Source of the DNA: Nonomuraea guangzhouensis
GTDB taxonomy: Bacteria; Actinomycetota; Actinomycetes; Streptosporangiales; Streptosporangiaceae
Reading direction: 5' to 3'
NCBI RefSeq assembly: GCF_019396345.1
Contig: NZ_JAHKRM010000025.1
Location: 1 to 64,000, forward strand
DNA length: 64,000 bases
The position numbers and the translations under genes are program-made. Below the pieces are notes generated by a model that made no database searches, was not told where the DNA came from, and saw nothing but the letters and a program-made list of their open reading frames with translations. Positions 51,405 to 59,806 of this stretch are shown here, piece after piece (the first letter of the stretch is position 1; each line of letters starts with the position of its first letter).

Positions 51405-52292
51405 ATGCTTGACGTACGACGGATGCAACTCCTCCGCGAGGTCGTCACCAGCGGATCGGTCACCGCGGCGGCCGCCAACCTGGGCTACACGCCCTCCGCG
51501 GTCAGCCAGCAGATGGCCGCGCTGGAGAAGGAGGCGGGAGCGGTGCTGCTGGAGCGCGCCGGCCGCGGCATCCGGCCCACCGCGGCCGGCCGGCTGCTCA
51601 GCGAGCACGCGGCCGTCATCGGCCGGCAGCTGGCGGAGGCCGAGACGGCACTGGCCGACCTGCGCGCCGGGCGGACAGGACGGCTCACGGTCCGCTATTT
51701 CGCCACCGCGGGCGCGACCTTGATGGCGCCCGCCTTGGCCCGCTTCCGCCGCGAACACCCTGGCGTACAGGTCGATCTGCGGGTGACCGACCCCGACGAC
51801 CCGCTGCGGGAGGTGGCGGGGGGCGAGGCCGACCTGGCCATCGTGGTCGCTCCCCGCGACCGTGTCCACGCGGGCATCCGCCTGGTCCACCTGCTCGACG
51901 ACCCCTACCGCGCCGTCCTGCCCAAAGGACACCGGCTGGCGGGCAGGCAGATCATCGAGCTGGGCGAGTTGGCGGGCGAGTCGTGGGTGGGTAGCGAGTC
52001 GCCCGGGCCCTGCCTGGACGTACTGCTGGCCGGGTGCGCGGCGGCCGGCTTCGCCCCGCGGGTCGTCGTCGAAAGCGACGATTACCCCACGGCACAGGGG
52101 TTCGTCGCCGCCGGCCTGGGGGTCTGCCTGATCCCCAGGATGGGACTGGCCAACCGCCATTCCGGCGTAGTGGTTCGGCGGGTACGCGGGCCGCAGCCCG
52201 TACGGACGATCCAGGCGGCCATTCGGGAGACGTCGGCGACCCACCTCCCGCTCGCCAGACTCCTGGCCGCGTTCCAAGCCGCGGCAACCTGA
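51405..52292 (+). CDS. LysR family transcriptional regulator
   Basis: 295 aa from the ATG at 51405; an upstream ATG is in frame but would overlap the promoter. The winged HTH (1-60) has TSGSVTAAAANLGYTPSAVSQQMAALEKE. The C-terminal type 2 periplasmic-binding-like effector domain spans about 90-290 (VRYFATAGATLMAPALARFRREHPGV at its start). It is divergent from the EamA-MFS exporter pair and is their likely activator or repressor. Such LysR/EamA arrangements usually sense a small exported metabolite or amino acid. Confidence 0.94.
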   Translation: MLDVRRMQLLREVVTSGSVTAAAANLGYTPSAVSQQMAALEKEAGAVLLERAGRGIRPTAAGRLLSEHAAVIGRQLAEAETALADLRAGRTGRLTVRYFATAGATLMAPALARFRREHPGVQVDLRVTDPDDPLREVAGGEADLAIVVAPRDRVHAGIRLVHLLDDPYRAVLPKGHRLAGRQIIELGELAGESWVGSESPGPCLDVLLAGCAAAGFAPRVVVESDDYPTAQGFVAAGLGVCLIPRMGLANRHSGVVVRRVRGPQPVRTIQAAIRETSATHLPLARLLAAFQAAAT

Positions 52293-52340
52293 AGGCAACG
52301 GCAGCTCCAGGGCGGGTAAAGAGACGCCAAAGCCATGCCC

Positions 52341-52346
52341 TAGCGT
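52341..52346 (+). promoter_or_regulatory. -10 box for a probably leaderless ABC exporter transcript
   Basis: TAGCGT lies 7 nt before the ATG at 52354, with no ribosome site. This supports ATG 52354 over the GTG at 52345, which would overlap the box. Confidence 0.45.
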
Positions 52347-52353
52347 GATCGTC

Positions 52354-53910
52354 ATGAAGGCGGCTCGGTATCTGTGCTGGCTGGCCTGGGCGCAGAAGGG
52401 CCGGGTCGCGCTGGGTGCGACGCTGGGCACCCTCTGGATGGTGGGCCTGACGCTCCCGCCGTACCTGCTGTCCAGGGCGATCGACGACGATCTGGCGCCC
52501 GGCTGGGTGCTGGCGCTGCTCGGCGCGGGCCTGGTCAACGCCTGGCTGGCGATGTTGCGGCACCGCACGATGACCAAGATCCGGATGGACGCCAACTTCC
52601 GCACCGTGCGCGCCCTGGTCGAGCAGATCAACAACCTGGGCGCCGACCTGCCCAAGCGCGCTTCGGCGGGCGACGTGGTGACGATCGGCATCGGCGACGT
52701 CATCAGCATCGCCGCCTCGCTGACGGTGACCGGCCCCGGCGTGGGCGCGGTGATCAGCTACGGCGTGGTGGCGGCGCTGCTGCTGCGGGTCTCCGTGGTG
52801 CTGGCCGTGGTGGTGCTGCTGGGCGTGCCGCTGCTGGCGATCCTGCTCGGCCCGCTGCTCGGGCGGCTGATGAAGGTGCAGAACGGCTACCGCGAGCACC
52901 AGGGCAGGCTGACCACCCGCCTGGTCGACCTGATCGAGGGGCTGCGGGTGCTCAACGCCTTCGGCGGCAAGGGCACCTACGCCGAGCGGTACCGCGCCGA
53001 CTCGGCGAGCCTGCGCGAGCAGGGCTACCGGGTGGCGTCGCTGACGAGCTGGATCGGCGCGCTGGGCACCGGATTGCCCGCCCTGTTCCTGGCCGCCGTC
53101 ACCTGGCTGGGCGCCCGGCTGGCCGCCGAGGGGGCGATCACGGTGGGCGAGCTGGTCGGGGTGTACGGGTACATCGCCGTGCTGGTGGTGCCGGTCTCCT
53201 TCTTCATCGAGGGCAGCTTCCAGATCAGCCACGGCCTGGTCGCCGCCCGCCAGGTCACCCGCTTCCTCGCGCTGCGCGCCGACGAGCGAACGCGCGCCGC
53301 GGAGCCCGCCGGGCCTGAGGTCGCGCCAGGGAGCCTGGTGGGGCTGGTGGGGCTGGTGGGGCTGGTGGGGCTGGTCAGCGCCCGGCCCGAGGAGAGCGTG
53401 GCGCTGCTCGAAGGGCTGGGCGGGTTCGACGGCACCTCCCTGATCGCCGACCACGACGCCGCCCTGTTCGCGGGCACGCTGCGCGAGGTCCTCCAGGGCC
53501 GGGGCGAGGCGGACGACGAGGCGATCCACCGGGCCGTGCACGTCGCCGCGGCGCAGGACGTGGTCGCGGGGCTGCGCCACGGGCTCGACTCGATGATCGA
53601 ACCCGGCGGCCGCAACCTGTCGGGCGGCCAGCGTCAGCGCGTACGCCTGGCCCGGGCGCTGCTGGCCGAGCCCGAGGTACTGCTGGCCGTGGAGCCCACC
53701 TCCGCGCTGGACGCGCACACCGAGTCCCTCCTCGCGGGGCGGCTCCGTACGGCACGCGCCGGCCGTACGACGGTCGTGGCCACCGCCTCGCCGCTGCTGC
53801 TCGCCCAGGCCGACCAGGTGCTGTTCATCGAGGACGGGCGGGTGGCCGCCACCGGCACCCACGGCGAACTGATGGAATCCACCCCCGCCTACCGGTCGGT
53901 GCTCGTGTGA
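52354..53910 (+). CDS. Heterodimeric ABC exporter subunit A, NBD without Walker A
   Basis: 518 aa. About six transmembrane helices (5-300), then an NBD (about 320-518). Where Walker A should be, a Leu-Val-Gly repeat (GSLVGLVGLVGLVGLV) runs into SARPEES, and no GxxGxGKS/T is present. Walker B reads VLLAVEPTSALD, with Val replacing the metal-binding Asp while Glu is kept. The signature LSGGQRQR (about 422) is intact. The NBD is also shortened by about 30 residues. It should therefore offer its signature motif to the partner encoded next but bind no ATP in its own site. The next gene starts within its stop codon. Confidence 0.9.
   Translation: MKAARYLCWLAWAQKGRVALGATLGTLWMVGLTLPPYLLSRAIDDDLAPGWVLALLGAGLVNAWLAMLRHRTMTKIRMDANFRTVRALVEQINNLGADLPKRASAGDVVTIGIGDVISIAASLTVTGPGVGAVISYGVVAALLLRVSVVLAVVVLLGVPLLAILLGPLLGRLMKVQNGYREHQGRLTTRLVDLIEGLRVLNAFGGKGTYAERYRADSASLREQGYRVASLTSWIGALGTGLPALFLAAVTWLGARLAAEGAITVGELVGVYGYIAVLVVPVSFFIEGSFQISHGLVAARQVTRFLALRADERTRAAEPAGPEVAPGSLVGLVGLVGLVGLVSARPEESVALLEGLGGFDGTSLIADHDAALFAGTLREVLQGRGEADDEAIHRAVHVAAAQDVVAGLRHGLDSMIEPGGRNLSGGQRQRVRLARALLAEPEVLLAVEPTSALDAHTESLLAGRLRTARAGRTTVVATASPLLLAQADQVLFIEDGRVAATGTHGELMESTPAYRSVLV
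53335..53376. repeat. 9-bp tandem repeat at the lost Walker A of ABC subunit A
   Basis: CTGGTGGGG is repeated four times (53335-53370) with a partial fifth. It encodes Leu-Val-Gly repeats in frame, exactly where the P-loop of a normal NBD would lie. Simple slippage can explain the expansion. Confidence 0.92.
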
Positions 53911-55658
53911 ACCGCGACCTGCCCATCGCCGACCGGCGGCAGGTACGGCGGGCCGCCCTGCGCCTGGTCAGGCGCGACGTGCCGGGCTTCACCGCGACAC
54001 TGCTGCTCAACAGCCTCGCGGCGGCGGCCGCCCTGGTCAGCCCGTGGTTGCTGGGCCGCATCATCGACTCCATCAGCGCCGGAGACACGGTCGACCTGCT
54101 CGCCGCGATCGCCGTGGGCGCGGCGCTGGCCCAGCTGGTCCTGTCCAGGTACGCCGAGAAGGTCGGCACCCGCTTCAGCGAGCGGGTCCAGGAACACATC
54201 CGCGCCGAACTCCTGGACCGCGTGCTGGCCCTGCCCGCCGCCACGGTCGAGCACATCCGCACCGGCGACCTGACCGCCCGCGGAACCACCGACGTGGCCG
54301 TCGTCGGCCGCACCCTGCGCGACGCCGCCCCCGCGATCCTCGTCTCCAGCCTGCAGGCGCTCTTCCTGATCGTCGCCGTCTTCCTGGTCGACCCGGTCCT
54401 GGGCGCCTGCGGCCTGCTCGCGCTCGCCGGCATCGTGGCCGCCTCCCGCTGGTACCTTCGCCACGCCCGCCCCGCCTACCTGGAGGAAGGCGCCGCCCGC
54501 TCGGAGCTGGCCGAGCACCTGACCGCCAACGCTGCGGGCGCCCGCACCATCGAGGCCCTGGGCCTACGGGCCAAGCGCACGCGGGCGGCGGAACGGGTGA
54601 TCGAGCGCGGCCGGGCCGCCCAGCTGCGGACCCTCTTCCTGCGCAGCGTGCTCTGGCCCTCGGTGGAGGTCTCCTCGCTCCTGCCGCCCGTGCTGGTACT
54701 GCTGCTCGGCGGGGTGCTCCTGGACCGCGGCCAGGTCACGCTGGGCGCGGTCGTCACCTGCGTGCTCTACCTGCGCCGGCTCGACCAGCCGATCGAGACG
54801 ATCCTGATCTGGCTGGAGCAGTTGCAGAGCAGCGGCGCCGCCTTCGCCAGGATCGAGGGCCTCGCGACACCGGCGCGGGAGGAGGTCGCCGCCGCGGCGC
54901 CGCGGGGCGACCGGATCGAGGCGTGCGGCGTGCACTTCGCCTACGAAGGCGGCGACGACGTGGTGTCCGGCGTCGATCTGACCGTGCGGCCCGGCGAGCG
55001 CCTGGCCGTCGTCGGCCCCTCGGGAGCCGGCAAGTCCACCCTGGGCAAGCTGCTGGCCGGCATCGACCGCCCCCGCCTGGGCACGGTCACCGTCGGCTCG
55101 GTGCCCGTCGCCGACCTCTCCCCCGCCCAACTCCGCGAGCACGTCGTCCTGGTCACCCAGGAACAGCACCTGTTCCTCGGCACCGTCCGCGACAACCTGC
55201 TGCTGGCGGATCCGACGGCCGGCGACGACCGCCTGGGCAAGGCGCTGGCGGCGGTCGGCGCCGACTGGGTCGACTCGCTCGACGACGAGCTGGGGTCCCA
55301 GTCGTCCGGCGCCACCCTCGGCCCGGACCGGGTCCAGCAGCTCGCCCTGGCCAGGGTCATCCTGGCCGACCCGCACACCGTCATCCTCGACGAGGCCACC
55401 GCCATGCTCGACCCCCGTACGGCCAGGCGCGCCGAACGCTCGCTCGCCGCCGTCCTGGAGGGGCGGACCGTCATCGCGATCGCCCACCGCCTGCACACGG
55501 CCCGCGACGCCGACCGGGTGGTGGTCATGGACGACGGCCGGGTGGTGGAGGTCGGCGCCCACGACGAGCTGGTCGCGGCGGGCGGGGTGTACGAGACGCT
55601 GTGGAGGTCGTGGCACGGCTCGCGGAGTGTCGGCGATTCTCACCGCGCTGACCGGTAA
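53907..55658 (+). CDS. Heterodimeric ABC exporter subunit B, NBD without signature motif
   Basis: 583 aa from the GTG at 53907, overlapping the stop of subunit A. Six transmembrane helices (25-315) are followed by an NBD with Walker A GPSGAGKST (about 370), Q loop TQEQH, Walker B TVILDEATAMLD and H-loop AIAHR. The ABC signature is missing: LSGGQ is replaced by LGPDR (about 471), although the following VQQLALAR helix remains. Subunit B thus supplies the nucleotide site and subunit A the signature, leaving a single composite ATP site. The role is probably export of a drug, lipid or peptide; no cargo gene is linked. Confidence 0.92.
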   Translation: MNRDLPIADRRQVRRAALRLVRRDVPGFTATLLLNSLAAAAALVSPWLLGRIIDSISAGDTVDLLAAIAVGAALAQLVLSRYAEKVGTRFSERVQEHIRAELLDRVLALPAATVEHIRTGDLTARGTTDVAVVGRTLRDAAPAILVSSLQALFLIVAVFLVDPVLGACGLLALAGIVAASRWYLRHARPAYLEEGAARSELAEHLTANAAGARTIEALGLRAKRTRAAERVIERGRAAQLRTLFLRSVLWPSVEVSSLLPPVLVLLLGGVLLDRGQVTLGAVVTCVLYLRRLDQPIETILIWLEQLQSSGAAFARIEGLATPAREEVAAAAPRGDRIEACGVHFAYEGGDDVVSGVDLTVRPGERLAVVGPSGAGKSTLGKLLAGIDRPRLGTVTVGSVPVADLSPAQLREHVVLVTQEQHLFLGTVRDNLLLADPTAGDDRLGKALAAVGADWVDSLDDELGSQSSGATLGPDRVQQLALARVILADPHTVILDEATAMLDPRTARRAERSLAAVLEGRTVIAIAHRLHTARDADRVVVMDDGRVVEVGAHDELVAAGGVYETLWRSWHGSRSVGDSHRADR

Positions 55659-55696
55659 GGCCGTCAGACCTCGACGCCGGAGAAGCGGGCTCGAAC

Positions 55697-56680
55697 TCAG
55701 GCGGATTCGCGGATCACCAAGCTCGCGGTCTCGGTCCGCGGAGACTGCGGCGACCCCGCGCCATCCGCCCGAAGGATCATCTCCGTCAGGTGCCCGGCCA
55801 AGGTCTGGGTGTGCTGGTTGACCGTGGTCAGGGGCGGCACCGCGAACGGCGCCAGCGGGATGTCGTCCACGCCGATCACCGCGAGGTCGCCGGGCGCGGT
55901 CAGGCCGGCCGTCCGCATCCCGGCCAGCAGCGCGAACGCGATCTCGTCGTTGTAGGCGCAGACGCCGTCGACGCCCGCGGCGTGCCAGGTCACCGCCACC
56001 TCGGCGGCCGTGGCCGCGTCGAGCGGGACCTCGCGTACGTCCGGCGGCTCCAGCCCCAGTTCGGCGCAGGCTTGGCGGACGCCGCCGAGCCGCAGGTCGT
56101 AGAACTCGCGTACGCGCGGGTCGTCCGGCGCCGCGTAGCCGATGCGACGGCGACCGGTGGCGGCCAGGTGCCCGGCCTGCAGGCGGCCGATCTCGTTCTG
56201 GGGGACGGTCAGGATGTTCTCCCCGCTGCCGTCGAGCCGGGCGCTGACGACCCGGATACCGGCGGCCCGCAGGCTCGCCTGGTCTTCCGCGGAGATGGGG
56301 GTGAACGAGACGATGGCCACCGGTTCGAGCTCGCCGGCCAGCGCCGTCACGGGCAGCCGGCGTTCGCGGCGGGTGATCGCGGTCAGGCCATGGCGTTCGA
56401 GCTCGTCGGTGAGGTGCTCGACGATCTGGGCCAGCGCGGTGCCGAGCGGTACGTCGGCCAGGACGACCAGCACGAGGTCGCTGCGCCCCCTGCGCAGGGT
56501 GCGCGCGGCGGCGGAAGGCGCGTAGTTGAGCTTGTCGACCGCCGCGAAGATCCGGCGCCGCGTAGCCTCGGAGATCTTCTGGTGCGGCACGTTGTTGAGC
56601 ACGTAGCTGACCGTGGTCTGCGAGACCCCGGCCTCCCGGGCCACATCGATCGAGGTGATCCGGCGCTGCCTGGCTGCCAT
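55697..56680 (-). CDS. LacI family transcriptional regulator
   Basis: 327 aa from the ATG at 56680. HTH (7-30, TSIDVAREAGVSQTTVSYVLNN), hinge helix (PSAAARTLRRGRS) and sensor domain with CAYNDEIAFALLAGM and VIGVDDIPLAPFAVPPLTTV, the usual effector-site segment. It is not divergent from any metabolic gene; the neighbours are the ABC exporter (convergent) and a DUF2255 gene. It could regulate the GH3 gene at 46349 or act elsewhere. Confidence 0.93.
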   Translation of the reverse strand: MAARQRRITSIDVAREAGVSQTTVSYVLNNVPHQKISEATRRRIFAAVDKLNYAPSAAARTLRRGRSDLVLVVLADVPLGTALAQIVEHLTDELERHGLTAITRRERRLPVTALAGELEPVAIVSFTPISAEDQASLRAAGIRVVSARLDGSGENILTVPQNEIGRLQAGHLAATGRRRIGYAAPDDPRVREFYDLRLGGVRQACAELGLEPPDVREVPLDAATAAEVAVTWHAAGVDGVCAYNDEIAFALLAGMRTAGLTAPGDLAVIGVDDIPLAPFAVPPLTTVNQHTQTLAGHLTEMILRADGAGSPQSPRTETASLVIRESA

Positions 56681-56734
56681 CTACCCCCCAGGCGTCCCGT
56701 ACGGCTCCGGGGTGAATCGTAACAGTCGGGCGAT

Positions 56735-56751
56735 GAGCCCAGAACGGGCTC
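56735..56751 (-). terminator. Weak hairpin after the DUF2255 gene
   Basis: GAGCCC-AGAAC-GGGCTC forms a 6-bp stem with a 5-nt loop, 10 bp after the DUF2255 stop. No T run follows on the minus strand, so termination would be inefficient at best. Confidence 0.35.
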
Positions 56752-56761
56752 CAGGGCTCGG

Positions 56762-57136
56762 CTAGCGGGGCACGAGCTTGAGCGTCGCGGCGCGCGCCTC
56801 GGGGTTGACGACGCTGCCGACGATGTTCGAGCTGTAGCGGCGGTACTTGCCGCGGTAGGCGTCGTCGAGCCGGCCGTCGACGTCGGGTTCGGCGTCGGCG
56901 AAGGTGACGTCCTTGTCGACGCCGCCGGCCGAGATGTGGCCTTCGTGGCGGGTCTGGGTGCCGCGGTACCAGGCGCCGTCGCGGCCGCGCATGGAGCGGA
57001 CGTACAGGTTGTCGCCGTTGCGGACGACCCACATCGTCACCGGGTCGCGCAGGCTGCCGTCGCGTCTCACCGACGCGAGCTCCAGCTCCTCCGCGTTTCC
57101 GATCTTGGTGAGCTCGTCACTCGTCCAAGCGGACAT
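56762..57136 (-). CDS. DUF2255 family protein
   Basis: 124 aa from ATG, with AAGGAG upstream. The small single-domain protein has WTSDELTKIGNAEELELASVRRDG at the start, WVVRNGDNLYVRSMRGRDGAWYRG in the middle and a C-terminal YRGKYRR. This resembles the split-barrel, flavin-type pattern shared by DUF2255 members. Function unknown; related nitroreductase-like barrels bind deazaflavin or flavin. Cytosolic, monocistronic. Confidence 0.85.
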   Translation of the reverse strand: MSAWTSDELTKIGNAEELELASVRRDGSLRDPVTMWVVRNGDNLYVRSMRGRDGAWYRGTQTRHEGHISAGGVDKDVTFADAEPDVDGRLDDAYRGKYRRYSSNIVGSVVNPEARAATLKLVPR

Positions 57137-57196
57137 CGGTTCATCTCCTTTGTCCGGTCATGGCCACCCGCGCGGGCGGGACGACCTCGGCCAGGG

Positions 57197-57634
57197 TCAG
57201 CGGTCGATCATCCGCATCTGCTGCTCGTTGTGGTGGTCGCCGGCTGCCGGGGGGAGATTACCCAGTTTACCGAGCTGCTCGCCGGTCAGCTCGACGCGGT
57301 CGGCGTGGCGGCCCATCAGGATGATCCGCTCGGCGCCGAGCCGCCTGGCGGCCAGCACCGCCGACAGGCCGACCACGCCGTCGCCGATCGGCGCCACCAC
57401 CACATCGCCCCGCCTCAGCCCGGACACCCCCGCCCCGACGTCCTCCACGACGCCGAGGAACTCGTGCCCCATGCGCCGCCCCTGCTCCGAAACCGGCATC
57501 GCGCCGTACGGCCACAGGTCGCTGCCGCAGACGCACGAGCGCAGCACCCGCACCACCGCGTCGGACGGTTCCCGCGGCACCGGGTCGGGCACATCCGTCA
57601 CGCGCACGTCGCCGTACATCAAGGTCGCTCGCAC
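57197..57634 (-). pseudogene. Zinc alcohol dehydrogenase with internal deletion and lost C-terminus
   Basis: The 145-codon frame starts at GTG 57634 behind GGGGGAGG. It begins like an intact MDR dehydrogenase: LRSCVCGSDLWPY (zinc-ligand Cys), MGHEFLGVVEDVG and GDVVVAP. It then jumps directly to the nucleotide-binding segment IGDGVVGLSAVLAARRLGAERI. About 90 residues are missing, including the structural-zinc cysteines. After GRHADR the family match ends, and about 30 unrelated residues (ending MRMIDR) close the frame. A normal member has about 340 aa. The deletion is in frame, so a short product could still be made, but it cannot be a working ADH. Confidence 0.8.
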
Positions 57635-57747
57635 GAGGGCCTCCCCCTGGGTCCGTGTCGTCGTGGCGACCACTGTGCCGTCGCCGCCCGCCGCGCGGCA
57701 GGGCGAGCTGTGCCGGGGAACGCTGTTCAGGGGTGCGACACGGCCCC

Positions 57748-57781
57748 CCAGGATGCGCCGGCGCTTGGCGGCGCATCCTGG
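57748..57781 (-). terminator. Strong hairpin after the second Dpp operon
   Basis: A perfect 13-bp stem (CCAGGATGCGCCG with its complement) around an 8-nt loop starts 6 bp after the stop of the DppF-like gene. No T tract follows, as is usual for actinobacterial terminators. It separates the importer operon from the ADH pseudogene. Confidence 0.7.
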
Positions 57782-57786
57782 ACACT

Positions 57787-58821
57787 TCACCGGGTGGCAG
57801 GCTCCTGGAGGGGGAAGTGGCAGGCGGCCGCGTGCCGCGGCTCGTCACCGGACGGCTCCAGGGGCGGCGCCTCCTGGGCGCAGATGTCCTGCGCCTTCCA
57901 GCAGCGGGTACGGAACCGGCACCCCGACGGCGGGTCGAGCGGGGAGGGCACCTCGCCCTTGAGCAGGATCCGGTCGCGCCGCGCTCCGGAGGTGACGTCG
58001 AGCACCGGCGCCGCCGACATCAGCGCGGCGGTGTAGGGGTGCCGCGGCTGATCGAACACCTGCTTCGTCGGGCCCGTCTCGACGATCCTGCCGAGGTACA
58101 TGACCGAGACCCGGTCGGCGACGTGCCGGACGACGGACAGGTCATGGGAGATGAACACGTACGACACGCCCAGCCTGGCCTGCAGGTCGGTGAGGAGGTT
58201 GAGCACCTGCGCCTGGACCGACAGGTCGAGCGCCGACACCGGCTCGTCGCAGACGATGACGTCCGGTTCGAGGGCGAGCGCGCGGGCGATGCCCAGCCGC
58301 TGACGCTGGCCGCCGGAGAACTCCTGCGGGTAACGGCGGACGTCACTCGCCCGCAGCCCGACCATCTCCAGCAGTTCGGCCACCCGCTTGCCGCGCTCCT
58401 TCGCCGGCACCAGGTCACGGTGCGTACGCCATGGCTCGGCGATGATGTCCTCGGCGCACAGGCGGGCGTTCAGCGACGCGAACGGGTCCTGGAAGACCAT
58501 CTGAACCCGGCGGCGCCACTGGAGCAGTTCCTTGCCGCGCAGCGCGAACGGGTCCGTGCCCTCGAACCTGACCTGGCCCTGGTCCGGGCGCTCCAGCATG
58601 AGGAGCACCCGGGCGAGGGTCGACTTGCCGCAGCCGGACTCCCCGACCAGGCCCAGCGTCTCGCCGCGCTCCAGCCGCAGGTCGACTCCGTCGAGCGCGC
58701 GCAGGCGGTTGCGACCGGACGGGCCGCGGGCCACGTGGAAGGTCTTGCTCAGCCCTGCCACGTCCAGCAGGGGAACGGCCGACTCCTTCGTGGCGAGGGC
58801 CGGCGTGGCGGGCTCAGTCAT
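57787..58821 (-). CDS. Peptide-type ABC importer ATPase, DppF/OppF-like
   Basis: 344 aa from the ATG at 58821, overlapping the DppD-like stop by 8 bp. Walker A GESGCGKST, signature FSGGQRQR, Walker B VIVCDEPVSALD and H-loop ISHD are complete. The C-terminal extension has the Cys motif CRFRTRCWKAQDIC, as in full-length OppF/DppF. It is the last gene of the second importer operon and is followed by a hairpin. Confidence 0.94.
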   Translation of the reverse strand: MTEPATPALATKESAVPLLDVAGLSKTFHVARGPSGRNRLRALDGVDLRLERGETLGLVGESGCGKSTLARVLLMLERPDQGQVRFEGTDPFALRGKELLQWRRRVQMVFQDPFASLNARLCAEDIIAEPWRTHRDLVPAKERGKRVAELLEMVGLRASDVRRYPQEFSGGQRQRLGIARALALEPDVIVCDEPVSALDLSVQAQVLNLLTDLQARLGVSYVFISHDLSVVRHVADRVSVMYLGRIVETGPTKQVFDQPRHPYTAALMSAAPVLDVTSGARRDRILLKGEVPSPLDPPSGCRFRTRCWKAQDICAQEAPPLEPSGDEPRHAAACHFPLQEPATR

Positions 58822-59806
58822 CGGTCAGCTCCCTCCAATGGTGACAGGCGGACAGGCGCCCGGGTCCGGCCTCGACGAGGACGGGGCGCTCCTCCGCGCA
58901 CACGTCACTCGCCATCGGACAGCGCGCGCGGAAGGCGCAGCCCGACGGGATCGAGTGCAGGTCGGGCGGGCTGCCCGGGATGGACTTCAGAGTGGTTCCG
59001 CGCGCCACCTCGGCCGGCACCGAGTCGAGCAGCCCTTGGGTGTACGGGTGGCGGGGCCGGGCGAACACGTCCGCCACCCGGCCGGTCTCGACGATGTCGC
59101 CCGCGTACATGACGGCCACGTGGTCGGCCTGCTCGGCCACGACCGCGAGGTCATGGGTGATCAGGATCAGCGCGGTCTGCTGCTCGGTGCGCAGCTCGCG
59201 CAGCAGCTCCATGATCTGGGCCTGCACGGTGACGTCGAGGGCGGTGGTGGGCTCGTCGGCGAGCAGCACCTTGGGGTGCAGAGCCATCGCCAGCGCGATG
59301 AGCAGCCGCTGGCGCATGCCGCCGGAGAACTGGTGCGGATAGGCGCCGACCCGGGCGGCGGGCTCGGGGATGCCGACCCGTTCCATCAGCTCGACGGCCC
59401 GCTGTCGCGCCGCGCGGCGCGACAGTCGCTCGTGGATCCTGAACGGCTCGGCGAGCTGGGCGCCGACCGTCTGGACGGGGTTCAGCGCGGTGAGCGCGTC
59501 CTGGAAGACGATGGACAGGCCCGGACCGGCCAGCCGCCTGCGCTGCGCGGGCGACAGGGTGAGGACGTCGGTCCCGTCCAGGCGTACGGCGCCGCCGGCC
59601 ACGTGGGCCACCGGGTCGAGGAGGCCGACGATGGCCTGCGCCGTCATGCTCTTGCCGCAGCCCGACTCGCCCAGGAGCGCCAGTGTCTCACCGGAGCGGA
59701 CGGAGAAGCTGACCTCGCGTACGGCGCGTACCGTCCCCGCGGGGGTCCGGATGTCGACCGACAGCCGATCCACCTCCAGCACAGGGGACCCGTTCGACTC
59801 GCTCAC
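58814..59806 (-). CDS. Peptide-type ABC importer ATPase, DppD/OppD-like
   Basis: 330 aa from the GTG at 59806, with AAGGAGG upstream inside the DppC gene. Walker A GESGCGKSM has Met where Thr or Ser is usual directly after GKS; the Mg-binding Ser itself is present. Signature FSGGMRQR, Walker B VLLADEPTTALD and H-loop ITHD follow. The C-terminal Cys motif (CAFRARCPMASDVC) is present. It works with the DppF-like ATPase. Confidence 0.94.
   Translation of the reverse strand: MSESNGSPVLEVDRLSVDIRTPAGTVRAVREVSFSVRSGETLALLGESGCGKSMTAQAIVGLLDPVAHVAGGAVRLDGTDVLTLSPAQRRRLAGPGLSIVFQDALTALNPVQTVGAQLAEPFRIHERLSRRAARQRAVELMERVGIPEPAARVGAYPHQFSGGMRQRLLIALAMALHPKVLLADEPTTALDVTVQAQIMELLRELRTEQQTALILITHDLAVVAEQADHVAVMYAGDIVETGRVADVFARPRHPYTQGLLDSVPAEVARGTTLKSIPGSPPDLHSIPSGCAFRARCPMASDVCAEERPVLVEAGPGRLSACHHWRELTDD

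Noticed and set aside
53335..53376. Short tandem repeats as a possible CRISPR-like array
   Set aside because: 9-bp units without spacers inside a coding frame; simple sequence expansion.
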